A stretch of 64,000 bases of DNA. Source: Thermocoleostomius sinensis A174 (GTDB taxonomy: Bacteria; Cyanobacteriota; Cyanobacteriia; Elainellales; Elainellaceae). The stretch spans positions 2,767,026 through 2,831,025 of the forward strand of contig NZ_CP113797.1 of NCBI RefSeq assembly GCF_026802175.1. Direction: 5' to 3'. A program made the translations under genes and the position numbers. This document shows positions 47,073 to 56,214 of this stretch, in pieces; position 1 is the first letter of the stretch; each line of letters begins with the position of its first letter. The notes beneath the pieces are model-generated. The model was given only the letters and a program-made list of their open reading frames with translations. It was not told where the DNA came from and searched no databases.

Positions 47073-50000
47073 ATGCTAAATCGGATTGGCGGGCAATGGC
47101 AGGCTGGCGATGTCATCTTAGACTTGTACAAAGTAATCAGCATTCTGAGTCAAGGTGAATTTGGCGAAGCGTACAAGATCCGACATTTGGGCTGGGATAT
47201 CGATCTGGTTGTTAAAAGCCCAAAACCAGCAATTGTAGAAGCGTTAGGGGTTGATCAGTTTGAGCAAGATATCGACGCCTGGGTTCAATTAGGGACGCAC
47301 CCCCACATTGTTAGTTGCTACTATGTGCGACGGGTGAATAATAGTCCTCTAGTGTTTTCTGAGTATGTCGCCGGGGGCAGTTTGCATGATTGGATTCAAA
47401 GTCGGCAGTTGTATGCTGATGGCACCACTCGATCGCTGCATCGCCTTCTGGACATTGCTATTCAGTTGGCTTGGGGGTTGCACTATGCCCACGATCGCGG
47501 GGTGATTCATCAAGATGTCAAACCCGAAAATGTATTGATTGGCTCTACGGGTGTGGCTAAGATCACAGACTTTGGCTTGGTCAATGCTAACGCAATCGCC
47601 AGTAGCCTCAGCGTCAGACAAAACTTGGGGGGTGCCAATACCCTGCTGACGGAAAATCGGGGCGTGGTGACGGCCGCCTATTGCTCACCCGAACAAGCCA
47701 GTCAAACGGTGTTGAGCCGGCGCTCGGATCTATGGAGTTGGGGCTTGACAGTCCTGGAAATGTTTGCTGGAAAGCGCACCTGGACATCGGGGGTGGTGGC
47801 CGCACAAACCCTCGATCGCTATCTTCAATCCAACCACGAGTGGCATTTGCCGCGAATGCCCGCTCCTGTGGTGGCGCTATTGCAGCAGTGTTTTCGCGAA
47901 AATGCGGATGAGCGGCCTCACACGATGTTGGATGTGGCCCAGTCGCTTCAGCAGGTCTATCAACAGGTGACAGGCGAAAGCTATGGTCGGCAACTGCCGG
48001 ATGAATCGCATGGGGCAGATGGGCTAAATAATCGAGCGGTGGCCTTGTGGGATTTGGGCCATCATGAGGAAGCAGTGCAGCTTTGGGAACAAGCTCTTGC
48101 AACTCAACCGCAGCATCAAGAAGCACTGTATAACCGTGGGCTGGTGCTGTGGCGATCGGGGCAACTGAAAGATGACACGGCGCTCTTGACGCAACTGCAA
48201 GCCAGTCGAACTCAGCCAGCCGATTGGAATGTTGATTACTTGTCAAGCTTGATTTACCTTGAGCAAGGCGATTACCAAACAGCATTGTCTATCTTGGAAA
48301 CTCTCCGCACGGCTGGTGTCCGATCGGAACGGGTAGATGCGACGTTTGCGGCCGCCCGGGAGCGATCGCGACTAGCAGCCCGCCATCTACCAGACTCGGA
48401 GCAGTTGCAGCAGTACGCCCACCGGGATGTCACCTCTGTGGCGTTGAGTCCCGATAACCGCTATGCCATTACGGGCAGCGACGACAAAACCGTGCGACTG
48501 TGGGATGTCGCCTCCGGCCGCTGTATTTGCACCTTCCGGGGCCACAAAGCTGGAGTATCTTCGGTGGCCTTTAGTCCTAACGGCAACTACATTCTTTCAG
48601 CTAGCTGGGATAAAACTATCAAGCTATGTGAAATCGTCACTACGAGCTATGTCCGCACGTTTAAAGGACATTGGGGGGCGGTACAGTCGATCGCCTTTAG
48701 CCCCGATGGCTATTACTTTTTATCGGGTAGTGATGACAAAACTCTAAAACTCTGGGAATTGACGACCGGGAAATGCCTGCGTACATTCCGAGGTCATCGC
48801 AGTCGTGTGTCTTCGGTTTCCTTTAGCCCCGATGGACGCTATGCCTTGTCTGCCAGCGATGACAAAACCCTGAAACTTTGGGAAATTGCTTCGGGTCGCT
48901 GTGTTCGCACCTTTGAAGGGCATACCGCCTATGCCACCTCGACGCTCTATAACTTCGATCGCTACTGCATTTTGTTTGGTAGCCCTATGCAGATGTTGGA
49001 AGTGTCGAGCGATCGAATTATTCGCACCTTCGATGGACACCAACTGTGGGTGAGAACGGCCGTGTTTGAGCGAGACGGCCGCTACATCCTCTCTGGCAGT
49101 GACGATACGACGGTTAAACTCTGGGAAGTGTCCACAGGTCGCTGTTTACGCACGATGACAGGCTATACACAGCCAATCCGCTCGGTTGTCCTTAGTGTAG
49201 ATGGGGCCTATGCCCTAGCGGCAGATTCTGAACAGGTGAGGTTATGGGCAGTCAACTGCAACACGTTACCATACCAGGCTCCATTGCGCTTATCGCAGTC
49301 AAAAACCCAGGAGATGGTGGTATCCAGCAATCAGTCCTATGGGCAAGAATTGGCACAGGCTCAAATGGCCCGTGAGCAAGGCGATATGATCAGTGCGGCA
49401 CAACACCTGCGCAAAGCTCGATCGCAGCCTGGCTATAATCGCAGTTCCGATGCGCTGGATGCTTGGCTCAGTCTCTATCGCTACTTACCGCGCCGCGATC
49501 TGACAAATGGCTGGGAACTGTCCAGTTTCGATCGCCATGCTGATGCAGTCTATGGAGTGGTGTTCAGTCCCGATAGTTCCTATGCCCTGTCTGCTAGCGG
49601 TGACGGCACTATTAAGCTGTGGGAAGTTTCCACGGGGCGAGCACTGCGCAGTTTTGAAGACCATCGCGATCGGGTCAATGCCATTACCCTCAGCCCCGAT
49701 GGCAACTATGCTTTGTCCGGCAGCAGCGATACCACCCTGAAGCTGTGGCAGGTGATGACTGGCAGTTGTTTGCGCACCTTACGCGAACATACCGATGCTG
49801 TCTATGCGGTGGCCTTTAGCCCTGATGGTAGCTATGCGCTATCAGGGAGTGCCGACTGTACATTGAAACTGTGGGATGTCACCAGCGGACGCTGTTTGCG
49901 CACCTGGGATGGGCATCGGGACAGCATCAATGCCGTCGCCTTTAGCCCTGATGGTAGCTATGCGCTATCAGGGAGTGCCGATTACACCTTAAAGCTGTGG

Positions 50001-52220
50001 GATGTGGCGCATGGCACATTTGTGTGCAACTACGAAGGGCATCATGACGCGGTGCGCTCGGTCGTATTCAGCCCGGATGGGCATTATGCATTGTCAGCCA
50101 GCGATGATGCTACGTTGAAACTATGGGAAGTGTCGTCGGGACAATGTGTGCGTACACTCGAAGGTCATACCGGAGCGGTGCGATCGGTGGTGTTTAGTCC
50201 CGATGGGCACTTTGCCTTATCAAGTAGCCACGACAAAACCCTGAAGATTTGGGATATTTCTACCGGGCAATGTTTACAAACCCTCGAAGGTCACACTGGA
50301 GCTATCCGATCGGCAGTCTTTAGCCCCGACGCTCGTTATGCGCTCTCGGGTGGAATGGATCGAAGCTGCAAACTGTGGCTTTTGGACTGGGATTTGACCA
50401 ATCAACCACCCGCAAAGTGGGATGAGAAAGCCCGCCCCTATTTACAAACTTTTCTTACCTTGCACACCCCCACCGTCGGCAGCTTGCCCCAGACCCGCGA
50501 AGCTAGTCAGCAAGAAATTACGGATGCTCTCACCCGTCAAGGATTGCCCGCTTGGACAGAGGCGGACTTTGGAGCGTTGATGTATCAGCTAAGCTGTGCT
50601 GGGTTTGGCTGGCTGCAACCGGATGGAGTGCGACAACAGTTGGCTCAGATGGCGGTGACAGCAAACTCGCTGGCTCCTGCTCGATCGGAGGAACCAGACA
50701 AAGTAGACCGCACGGCCTTCGCTACCGACTATGACACGGCCTTCGCCACGGCTGTTGTGGAACCAGGGCAAACCATAAAAGTGGTGCTGGCTGTCACCGA
50801 GGGCAGCCTTAAAGGACAAGAGTATGAATTTGGCGATCGCACTACCTGCGTCATTGGTCGAGCGAAAGACTGTAACCTACAACTGCCCAATGACGAATAT
50901 CATAAAACAATTTCGCGCTATCACTGCCTGCTAGACATTAATCCTCCTGCCATCCGTATTCGCGATTTAGGTAGCCTGCACGGAACCTATGTTAACGGTC
51001 AAATGATTGGCCGGCGATTGCCCAATCAAACGCCCGAAGAAGTGGCACAAATGAATTTTCCAGAGCATGATCTGAGCACTGGTGATGAAATTAAACTGGG
51101 CAAGACAGTCTTTCGAGTTCGAGTGGACGGCGCGATTGATGAAGCGAATATGCCCACCTCGATCGCACCACCCCTAGACCAAATGGATCAAACCGTGCTG
51201 GGTAATCCAGTCGCTAAGTCGCCAAATGTCTCGATTCCGCAAGCACTGTCCGATCGTCTTGCGGCTGAATCGCTCTCGGCAAACCATTATGCCGTACATG
51301 CATCTGCGATGGAGCAGATCAATGCATCCGATGCCATTGAGGCTCAGGACACTCCCTTGCCCTTAGTCGAGGGTTACACCATTCTCAGGCAAATTGGAGC
51401 CGGAACTACAGGGGTGGTGTACTTAGCGCTAAGCCACCAACTGGAAGAACGAGTGGCGCTGAAGATCCTGACTCCTAAAACCGTCGTACGATCGACAGTC
51501 ATCGATTTGTTCTTGCAAGAAGTGGAAAACACGAAGGTTTTACAGCACCAAAACATCGTAAAACTGCTAGAGTCTGGCTATGTGGATGGCAAGTTTTTCT
51601 TCGCGCTGGAATATTGCGATGGTGGCAGTGTTGCCGATCTGATGCAGCAACGTGGCGGGCGCTTGTCAATCGATGAAGCCATGCCAATCATCCTGCAAGT
51701 CCTAGAGGGGCTGGAATATGCTCACAATATTGAGGTTCCTAATACGAACCACAATGGCGCCAAAACGCTGCCTTTAGTCCATCGGGCACTCAAACCAGCA
51801 AACTTGTTACTGACCTATGCTCCCGGAGCACGCATCGCCAAAATTGCCGAGTATGGGTTGGCTAAGGCATTTGATCAAGCTGGGCTGGGGGGGCTATCCA
51901 CTAGTGGCAGTACGGTAGACATGACACGGTTTATGCCGCGACAACAGGCGGTTAATTTTAGGTACGCCAGCCCTGAAGTCGATGTTTGGGCCTGTGCTGC
52001 CTGTCTCTATTACATGCTGACCGGTAACTATCCCCGTGACTTTACAGGAAAAGATCCCTATCTGGCCGTTCTGCAAAACCAACCTGTGCCGATCAATCAG
52101 CGCCATGTTGCCATTCCTCCAGCCCTGTCTGAGGTGATTGATTATGCGTTGGTTGATAATCCAGAGATTCAGTTTAAAACCGCTAGGGCGTTTAAAGAAG
52201 CTTTGAAGCGGGTGGTGTAG
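47073..52220 (+). CDS. Giant multidomain signalling protein: kinase - TPR - WD40x7 - linker - WD40x7 - FHA - pseudokinase
   Basis: 1715 residues, no membrane segment. The N-terminal Hanks kinase (about 15-300) keeps K48, D148 (as HQD, not HRD) and DFG 166-168. TPR-like helices follow (about 310-430). Two sets of seven WD40 repeats (about 450-730 and 815-1106) each fit one seven-bladed propeller, separated by a helical linker (755-810). An FHA domain (about 1245-1350) has R1263, SRYH 1281-1284 and GTYVNG. The C-terminal kinase-like domain (about 1434-1715) keeps K1464 and N1577, but the catalytic Asp is A1572 (HRALKPAN) and DFG is EYG (1593-1595), so it is probably a pseudokinase. FHA domains bind phosphothreonine. 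This may be a self-contained scaffold and switch; its targets are unknown. Confidence 0.95.
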   Translation: MLNRIGGQWQAGDVILDLYKVISILSQGEFGEAYKIRHLGWDIDLVVKSPKPAIVEALGVDQFEQDIDAWVQLGTHPHIVSCYYVRRVNNSPLVFSEYVAGGSLHDWIQSRQLYADGTTRSLHRLLDIAIQLAWGLHYAHDRGVIHQDVKPENVLIGSTGVAKITDFGLVNANAIASSLSVRQNLGGANTLLTENRGVVTAAYCSPEQASQTVLSRRSDLWSWGLTVLEMFAGKRTWTSGVVAAQTLDRYLQSNHEWHLPRMPAPVVALLQQCFRENADERPHTMLDVAQSLQQVYQQVTGESYGRQLPDESHGADGLNNRAVALWDLGHHEEAVQLWEQALATQPQHQEALYNRGLVLWRSGQLKDDTALLTQLQASRTQPADWNVDYLSSLIYLEQGDYQTALSILETLRTAGVRSERVDATFAAARERSRLAARHLPDSEQLQQYAHRDVTSVALSPDNRYAITGSDDKTVRLWDVASGRCICTFRGHKAGVSSVAFSPNGNYILSASWDKTIKLCEIVTTSYVRTFKGHWGAVQSIAFSPDGYYFLSGSDDKTLKLWELTTGKCLRTFRGHRSRVSSVSFSPDGRYALSASDDKTLKLWEIASGRCVRTFEGHTAYATSTLYNFDRYCILFGSPMQMLEVSSDRIIRTFDGHQLWVRTAVFERDGRYILSGSDDTTVKLWEVSTGRCLRTMTGYTQPIRSVVLSVDGAYALAADSEQVRLWAVNCNTLPYQAPLRLSQSKTQEMVVSSNQSYGQELAQAQMAREQGDMISAAQHLRKARSQPGYNRSSDALDAWLSLYRYLPRRDLTNGWELSSFDRHADAVYGVVFSPDSSYALSASGDGTIKLWEVSTGRALRSFEDHRDRVNAITLSPDGNYALSGSSDTTLKLWQVMTGSCLRTLREHTDAVYAVAFSPDGSYALSGSADCTLKLWDVTSGRCLRTWDGHRDSINAVAFSPDGSYALSGSADYTLKLWDVAHGTFVCNYEGHHDAVRSVVFSPDGHYALSASDDATLKLWEVSSGQCVRTLEGHTGAVRSVVFSPDGHFALSSSHDKTLKIWDISTGQCLQTLEGHTGAIRSAVFSPDARYALSGGMDRSCKLWLLDWDLTNQPPAKWDEKARPYLQTFLTLHTPTVGSLPQTREASQQEITDALTRQGLPAWTEADFGALMYQLSCAGFGWLQPDGVRQQLAQMAVTANSLAPARSEEPDKVDRTAFATDYDTAFATAVVEPGQTIKVVLAVTEGSLKGQEYEFGDRTTCVIGRAKDCNLQLPNDEYHKTISRYHCLLDINPPAIRIRDLGSLHGTYVNGQMIGRRLPNQTPEEVAQMNFPEHDLSTGDEIKLGKTVFRVRVDGAIDEANMPTSIAPPLDQMDQTVLGNPVAKSPNVSIPQALSDRLAAESLSANHYAVHASAMEQINASDAIEAQDTPLPLVEGYTILRQIGAGTTGVVYLALSHQLEERVALKILTPKTVVRSTVIDLFLQEVENTKVLQHQNIVKLLESGYVDGKFFFALEYCDGGSVADLMQQRGGRLSIDEAMPIILQVLEGLEYAHNIEVPNTNHNGAKTLPLVHRALKPANLLLTYAPGARIAKIAEYGLAKAFDQAGLGGLSTSGSTVDMTRFMPRQQAVNFRYASPEVDVWACAACLYYMLTGNYPRDFTGKDPYLAVLQNQPVPINQRHVAIPPALSEVIDYALVDNPEIQFKTARAFKEALKRVV
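49812..49981. repeat. Two identical 44-bp WD40 coding segments
   Basis: Bases 49812-49855 and 49938-49981 are identical and 126 bp apart, exactly one 42-codon WD40 repeat. Other blades differ at synonymous sites, so this indicates recent duplication or gene conversion within the second propeller. Confidence 0.85.
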
Positions 52221-53112
52221 CCACTGGACACCAGACTGCTTTCGCAACATCGAGAAACGCGAAGGTAGCACTGGGTAATAGGCTGTTGGCTAAAATGGCG
52301 ACTCCAATCACCCGCTCTAAGGGAACGGGTAAGTGTTTTACCTGAATTTCGTCAGGAATCGGCTCTGCCACAAGACGGGCTATGATAGCGGCTCCTAGTC
52401 CTTGCTGAATCATGCTGGAAATGGTGGAGTCTTCCCGAACCCTGTAGGCAATCTGTCGCGTTTGACCAAACTGAGCTAGATGCTCATCTACTACCCGATT
52501 GTGATGAACACTACGCTGATTGATGATCATGGGTAATTGAGCGAGTTGTTCCCAGGTTAGCGGTCGATCGTCTTTGTCAGTGGTAGGCGGCAAAAGCACC
52601 ACAAACTCATCGTAAAACAAGATCCAGGTATCAAATTCCGGGGCTGTGGGCAACACTGTGAAGCCAATATCGGCTTGTCCATCGCGCAGCGCTTGTTCCA
52701 CTTCCAAGTAACGATCGTATTCCACCAGCACCACCTGAACCATAGGAAACTTGCGGCAAAACTGAGCAATGACTTTGGGCAAAATATGAGTGGCAATGCT
52801 GCGTACAGCGGCCACCCGCACCTGTCCACTTTGTAGCCCTCGATCGAGATTGGCTTTCGTTGCAATTGATTCCAATAACCCTAAGATCTGCCGCGCATCC
52901 GAAAGAATCTCTTGTCCGATCGGCGTTAACGTCGCTCCGTGCCGTCCTCGCATCAGTAACAGCACCCCCAGTTCTTCCTCCAACGTAGCAATGGCATGAC
53001 TGACAGTAGATTGAGAAACCCCTAGGTCTAGCGCAGCCGCACTAAAGTTTTGGCAAGTTGCCACAGCGACAAAAGCTCGAAGCTGAGAGATTTTGAGGTT
53101 AATTTCGCTCAT
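52192..53112 (-). CDS. LysR-family transcriptional regulator
   Basis: 306 residues from ATG 53112; ATG 53124 adds four. The N-terminal winged helix-turn-helix is clear (LRAFVAVATCQNFSAAALDLGVSQSTVSHAIATLEEELGVLLL), followed by a LysR co-inducer-binding domain (about 90-290). The 3' end overlaps the end of the giant kinase gene by 29 bp, tail to tail. It is divergent from a GNAT acetyltransferase gene, with a 25-bp inverted repeat between them that is probably its operator. The sequence does not suggest NtcB or the CO2 regulators. The effector is unknown. Confidence 0.94.
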   Translation of the reverse strand: MSEINLKISQLRAFVAVATCQNFSAAALDLGVSQSTVSHAIATLEEELGVLLLMRGRHGATLTPIGQEILSDARQILGLLESIATKANLDRGLQSGQVRVAAVRSIATHILPKVIAQFCRKFPMVQVVLVEYDRYLEVEQALRDGQADIGFTVLPTAPEFDTWILFYDEFVVLLPPTTDKDDRPLTWEQLAQLPMIINQRSVHHNRVVDEHLAQFGQTRQIAYRVREDSTISSMIQQGLGAAIIARLVAEPIPDEIQVKHLPVPLERVIGVAILANSLLPSATFAFLDVAKAVWCPVATPPASKLL

Positions 53113-53155
53113 ACACCATCCCATTCTTCCTCTTCATTCATACAAATCCTGTTTC

Positions 53156-53180
53156 TATCGATCTATCGATGAGATCGATA
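53156..53180. promoter_or_regulatory. 25-bp inverted repeat, candidate LysR operator
   Basis: TATCGATCT (53156-53164) and AGATCGATA (53172-53180) are perfect 9-bp arms around ATCGATG. It contains ATC-N9-GAT-type spacings typical of LysR sites. It is 44 bp upstream of the LysR start and 130 bp upstream of the GNAT gene. Confidence 0.6.
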
Positions 53181-53309
53181 CAACCCATCTAAACCATCCG
53201 TTGTTTAACGATTGCATTGATTTTAGGGTGAATAAGGATTGTAAGAACGATTTATGAATTACCCAGTTCTTTGTCAATTGACCAATAATAACTAACAGAG
53301 GAGGCAGAC

Positions 53310-53882
53310 ATGACAGTTAATCATGATTGTAATCAAGATAATTTTTTGACTAAATTCGGTACCAGTTTTAATAAATATACCGATAAACGCATTGTCATTC
53401 GTTGTGCAGCAGTCGATGATGTACCAGTAATTCTGAAGCTAATTCACCAAAAAGCCGAATATGATGGCTGTCCTGACTTGGTAACAGCCACCGCCGAGCA
53501 CCTGCACGCTGATCTATTTGGAGCTAAAAGATCAGAGATTGTTTTGTTAGTTGAAATTGAGGATACGATTGCTGGATTTGCTACCTATTATTTCACCTAT
53601 TCCTCATTTCTATCCAAGCCAGGAATCTGGTTGGACGATCTCTATTTAAGACCCGAATTTCGTGGGCAAGGAATTGGGCAAACACTCATGCAGCAGCTTT
53701 GTTACATCGCTCAGCAAAGTGGCTGCGAACGAATGGACTGGACAGTTGCAACACGTAACGATCGCGGCATAAAGTTTTACCAAAAAATGGGCGCTACGAT
53801 AATAGAGACTGTACGGTTGTGTCGTCTAGACAAACAGGCGATCGCTCGACAGGCGAAGGAAACCCCAGGCGTACATTCATGA
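53310..53882 (+). CDS. GNAT-family N-acetyltransferase
   Basis: 190 residues. The GNAT core (about 25-180) shows IRCAAVDDVPVILKLIHQKA, the strand LVEIEDTIAGFATYYF and the acetyl-CoA loop LRPEFRGQGIGQTLMQQL, then ATRNDRGIKFYQKMGA. The spacing resembles the spermidine/diamine acetyltransferase branch (SSAT-like), but the substrate cannot be fixed from sequence. A GAGGAGG ribosome site lies close to the ATG. It is divergent from the LysR gene, its probable regulator. Confidence 0.9.
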   Translation: MTVNHDCNQDNFLTKFGTSFNKYTDKRIVIRCAAVDDVPVILKLIHQKAEYDGCPDLVTATAEHLHADLFGAKRSEIVLLVEIEDTIAGFATYYFTYSSFLSKPGIWLDDLYLRPEFRGQGIGQTLMQQLCYIAQQSGCERMDWTVATRNDRGIKFYQKMGATIIETVRLCRLDKQAIARQAKETPGVHS

Positions 53883-53973
53883 ATTGCTAGCGCATTGATT
53901 GAAACCCTATTTATTTTGCTGCCCTATTACGATTGTTGTTATTGATTGTTGTTATCGCTGTAACACTTTGATA

Positions 53974-53992
53974 GGGTAGGCAAGACCTACCC
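53974..53992. terminator. Hairpin between convergent GNAT and small gene
   Basis: GGGTAGG and CCTACCC form a perfect 7-bp stem with a 5-base loop. It lies 92 bp after the GNAT stop and 26 bp after the stop of the 55-residue gene on the other strand. There is no long T run, so its termination strength is uncertain; it could serve both directions. Confidence 0.5.
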
Positions 53993-54017
53993 CAGAAAGT
54001 GTGTTGCTTCTCCCGCC

Positions 54018-54185
54018 TTAATCCCAAGCACTCCGCATTCTTTCTCGTCGTTTTAAGGCAGCTAACATTTGCTGCTTAACGGCACCTGCCCACTGATCAA
54101 AGTTGAAGGTGGGATCAGTAGCTCCAACGGTGGTTCGTTCAACAGAGGATGCGGTTGTTTTTTCCGATCGGGAGGTATTGCTCAT
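54018..54185 (-). CDS. Small hypothetical protein (55 residues)
   Basis: 55 residues from ATG 54185 (an in-frame start at 54215 is possible). Polar Ser/Thr-rich N-terminus, then FNFDQWAGAVKQQMLAALKR and a basic end RRERMRSAWD, which would form an amphipathic basic helix. No known domain. A hairpin follows its stop. Judged real from the ordered helix and codon use, but function unknown. Confidence 0.55.
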   Translation of the reverse strand: MSNTSRSEKTTASSVERTTVGATDPTFNFDQWAGAVKQQMLAALKRRERMRSAWD

Positions 54186-54334
54186 CGTAAACCTGCTTTT
54201 CATAAAACAAGACATATAAGACTAGTCTGCCCTAATCTACCCCCCTAAAGTCCAGTGTTTTTAGCACAATTTTGCTTCAGCTATGCATAGGCTGCATGAG
54301 ATTTCTGCATTTTCTGCATAAGAAAAGCTCACAT

Positions 54335-54398
54335 AAAAAATAAGTCCTCCTAATGGCATAGATTCTGTGCTATGTGGGCTAACCCAAAAGAAGGACTT
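54335..54398 (-). terminator. Terminator of the exbB-exbD pair
   Basis: On the minus strand AAGTCCT (54398-54392) pairs with AGGACTT (54348-54342), with an inner CATAG/CTATG stem, followed by A and six T (54340-54335). It lies about 75-140 nt after the exbD stop. The long interior makes it less typical. Confidence 0.55.
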
Positions 54399-54472
54399 GA
54401 GTAGGATGAGGGTAGTTTGAGCCATCATTGAGCCTGTTCAAACAGTCTAAGAGATTGTTTGTTCAGGGTCGC

Positions 54473-55048
54473 TTAATTGGTCGAGTCACTCGTACCTGAA
54501 TCGGAATTCGGCGATGGTATAGTCGGAGTCGTGAGATCAGGTAGCTCCAGAGGGCTGGGATTGACTGGGTCAAATTCGGGTAAGGAGGGAGTTGCCTCGC
54601 TTCCTGGCGTTAACTCGGGTAATTGAAATGGCTGTCCATCAGCACTGGCGGGCAACGTTGCCAACGCGACTCGGCTTCCCCCCACCGATCGCAGCAAATC
54701 TAGTACCTGAACCACATCGTTGTAACTGGCAGCCCGTGAAGCATACAGCACAATTAGCCCATCGGCACTGGTTTGACGAAAATTCAATAAAGCATCGTAA
54801 AGTTGCTGGCGTGAGACAGGTTGCTTTTCGATGTAAGTCTGACCGATCGGATCAACACTAACAATCAACAGTTCTCGCAGTTGAGTTGCTCCAGTGTTAG
54901 CGCGAGGAAGATCGACATTGATGGCGGTTTGCCGGGTGAGGGTGACAGCCGCCAAGATAAAAAATGTCAGGATACAGAAGATGACATCGATGAGCGGAAC
55001 TAGCTCAATTCGGACTTCTTCTTCAGGATTTTCGTAATTCCACTTCAT
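54473..55048 (-). CDS. exbD: ExbD/TolR-family biopolymer transport protein
   Basis: 191 residues. A short cytoplasmic start leads to one membrane helix at about 16-37 (LVPLIDVIFCILTFFILAAV) that carries the essential aspartate of the family (PLIDVIF). A periplasmic ExbD domain runs to about 135 (LIVSVDPIGQTYIEKQPVSR), followed by a Pro/Ser/Asp-rich tail longer than usual. With ExbB it forms a proton-driven motor that energises TonB- or Tol-type outer-membrane processes. It starts 11 bp after exbB. No tonB is adjacent. Confidence 0.92.
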   Translation of the reverse strand: MKWNYENPEEEVRIELVPLIDVIFCILTFFILAAVTLTRQTAINVDLPRANTGATQLRELLIVSVDPIGQTYIEKQPVSRQQLYDALLNFRQTSADGLIVLYASRAASYNDVVQVLDLLRSVGGSRVALATLPASADGQPFQLPELTPGSEATPSLPEFDPVNPSPLELPDLTTPTIPSPNSDSGTSDSTN

Positions 55049-55059
55049 AGCTTCAGTAA

Positions 55060-55743
55060 TTACCCGTTCCCCTCAAGGACAGTTCGATTGGGGGGGTCTT
55101 GAATAGCAGGGCGATCGGGGCGCGGCATCCAAGATTTGCGGTAGATTAATTCCAAATCATTTCCCGACTGGCGAAAGATTTTGACTTGACCGGAAATCAA
55201 TCCATTAAATAGGCGATAGAAAGCCAGGGTTGTAATAGCCACGATCAAGCCAAAGGCTGTACTGATCAACGCTTCTGAAATTCCTAGCGTTACTCCAGTA
55301 GTGGCATCAGTTCCCAGATCGCCGAGTCGAATGGAGCTAAGGGAACTAATTAACCCCAGTACGGTTCCCAACAATCCTAACAGGGGCGAAATAGCAATGA
55401 TGGCTTCCAAGAGCTTATCTCCCCGCCGCATGGCAGCCAATTCCTCATCAGCAGAAGCTTGCAGCGCTAATTGGAATACTTCTGGATCAGGATACTCTAA
55501 CCCGAGTGCTGAATAAAGAAACCGTCCGATCGGCTGATCATTCGATTTCCGAGCAATTTCTGCGGCAGCCCCCCAATCTCGACGAGCCGCTTCCAACACC
55601 CGGCCTGCGACTTCCCGTTCACGGGTGAGAATTTTTGACCAGAACCACACCCGCTCAATAATAGTACTTAGGGATAAAAATGAGAGGAGGAGCAACGGCC
55701 ACATTGCTGGTCCGCCTCTGGCAAATAACTCAAACACATTCAC
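55060..55743 (-). CDS. exbB: ExbB/TolQ/MotA-family proton channel protein
   Basis: 227 residues from GTG 55743, chosen because AAGGAGGG lies 11 bases upstream; an ATG at 55830 would add a non-conserved stretch. Three membrane helices are seen: [21 protein letters not shown] near the start, then [20 protein letters not shown] and [20 protein letters not shown], the last two typical of MotA/ExbB. It forms the channel with ExbD, whose gene follows at once on the same strand. Confidence 0.92.
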   Translation of the reverse strand: MNVFELFARGGPAMWPLLLLSFLSLSTIIERVWFWSKILTREREVAGRVLEAARRDWGAAAEIARKSNDQPIGRFLYSALGLEYPDPEVFQLALQASADEELAAMRRGDKLLEAIIAISPLLGLLGTVLGLISSLSSIRLGDLGTDATTGVTLGISEALISTAFGLIVAITTLAFYRLFNGLISGQVKIFRQSGNDLELIYRKSWMPRPDRPAIQDPPNRTVLEGNG

Positions 55744-55983
55744 TGCTTTATCTTCCCTCCTTGATGTGGTGATGCCAGATTTTTGATGCCACCAGGTGTG
55801 AATGCAACACAGAAACTCAGAGCATTTCAATTCTAAGAGCTTTCTTGAAGCATGAATGGCTCGTCTTTGTGATTCTAGTCAATTGCAATCTTGGTTTGAT
55901 TTCTCTTTCATCCTGCTTTAGCATTTAGCATTTTTCATATCCACGCCTTACAGGCTTTCCGGGAAAAGGTCAGGACACTCAGC

Positions 55984-56023
55984 AAAAAATGACCCCCTGT
56001 TCGCCGGAGGGCAAAACAAGGGG
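55984..56023 (-). terminator. Intrinsic terminator of the 48-residue gene
   Basis: On the minus strand CCCCTTGTT (56023-56015) pairs with AACAGGGGG (56001-55993), nine pairs with one G-T wobble, followed closely by six T (55989-55984). It is 37 nt past the stop of the small gene, which supports that gene being a real, separately transcribed unit. Confidence 0.8.
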
Positions 56024-56059
56024 CTGGGTATTCAATGGGTGCCCGATCAAATACGGGTT

Positions 56060-56206
56060 CTAGCCAGTGGTCCGGCGAACATGATCAAGGATCTGTTGCT
56101 TGCGCTCCTGTTTCGCTGCCGATGAGCTAGAGGGTTTGATAAAGTCACCTGTGCTGCGAGCCAAGTGTTCCATAATTCGTTTCTTGCGATCGTCCATGGT
56201 TGCCAT
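56060..56206 (-). CDS. Small two-motif protein (48 residues)
   Basis: 48 residues from ATG 56206; ATG 56197 (MDDRKKRI) is also possible. The sequence holds two related motifs: DRKKRIMEHLARSTG and ERKQQILDHVRRTTG, about 26 residues apart, each a basic helix ending in an S/T-T-G turn, joined by a Ser-rich linker. This internal symmetry and the strong terminator 37 nt downstream argue that it is real. A 10-bp repeat array lies 8 bp upstream of its start. The function is unknown; binding of nucleic acid or of an acidic partner is a guess. Confidence 0.7.
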   Translation of the reverse strand: MATMDDRKKRIMEHLARSTGDFIKPSSSSAAKQERKQQILDHVRRTTG

Positions 56207-56214
56207 TCTTTAAA

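Noticed and set aside
47614-48285. 223-codon frame opposite the giant kinase gene
   Set aside because: Antisense shadow with Pro/His/Ser-rich composition; the plus-strand frame has clear domains.
52192-53112. LysR gene as NtcB
   Set aside because: It is 40 kb from the nitrate genes in this window, its N-terminus does not look like NtcB, and its divergent GNAT partner suggests a local regulator.
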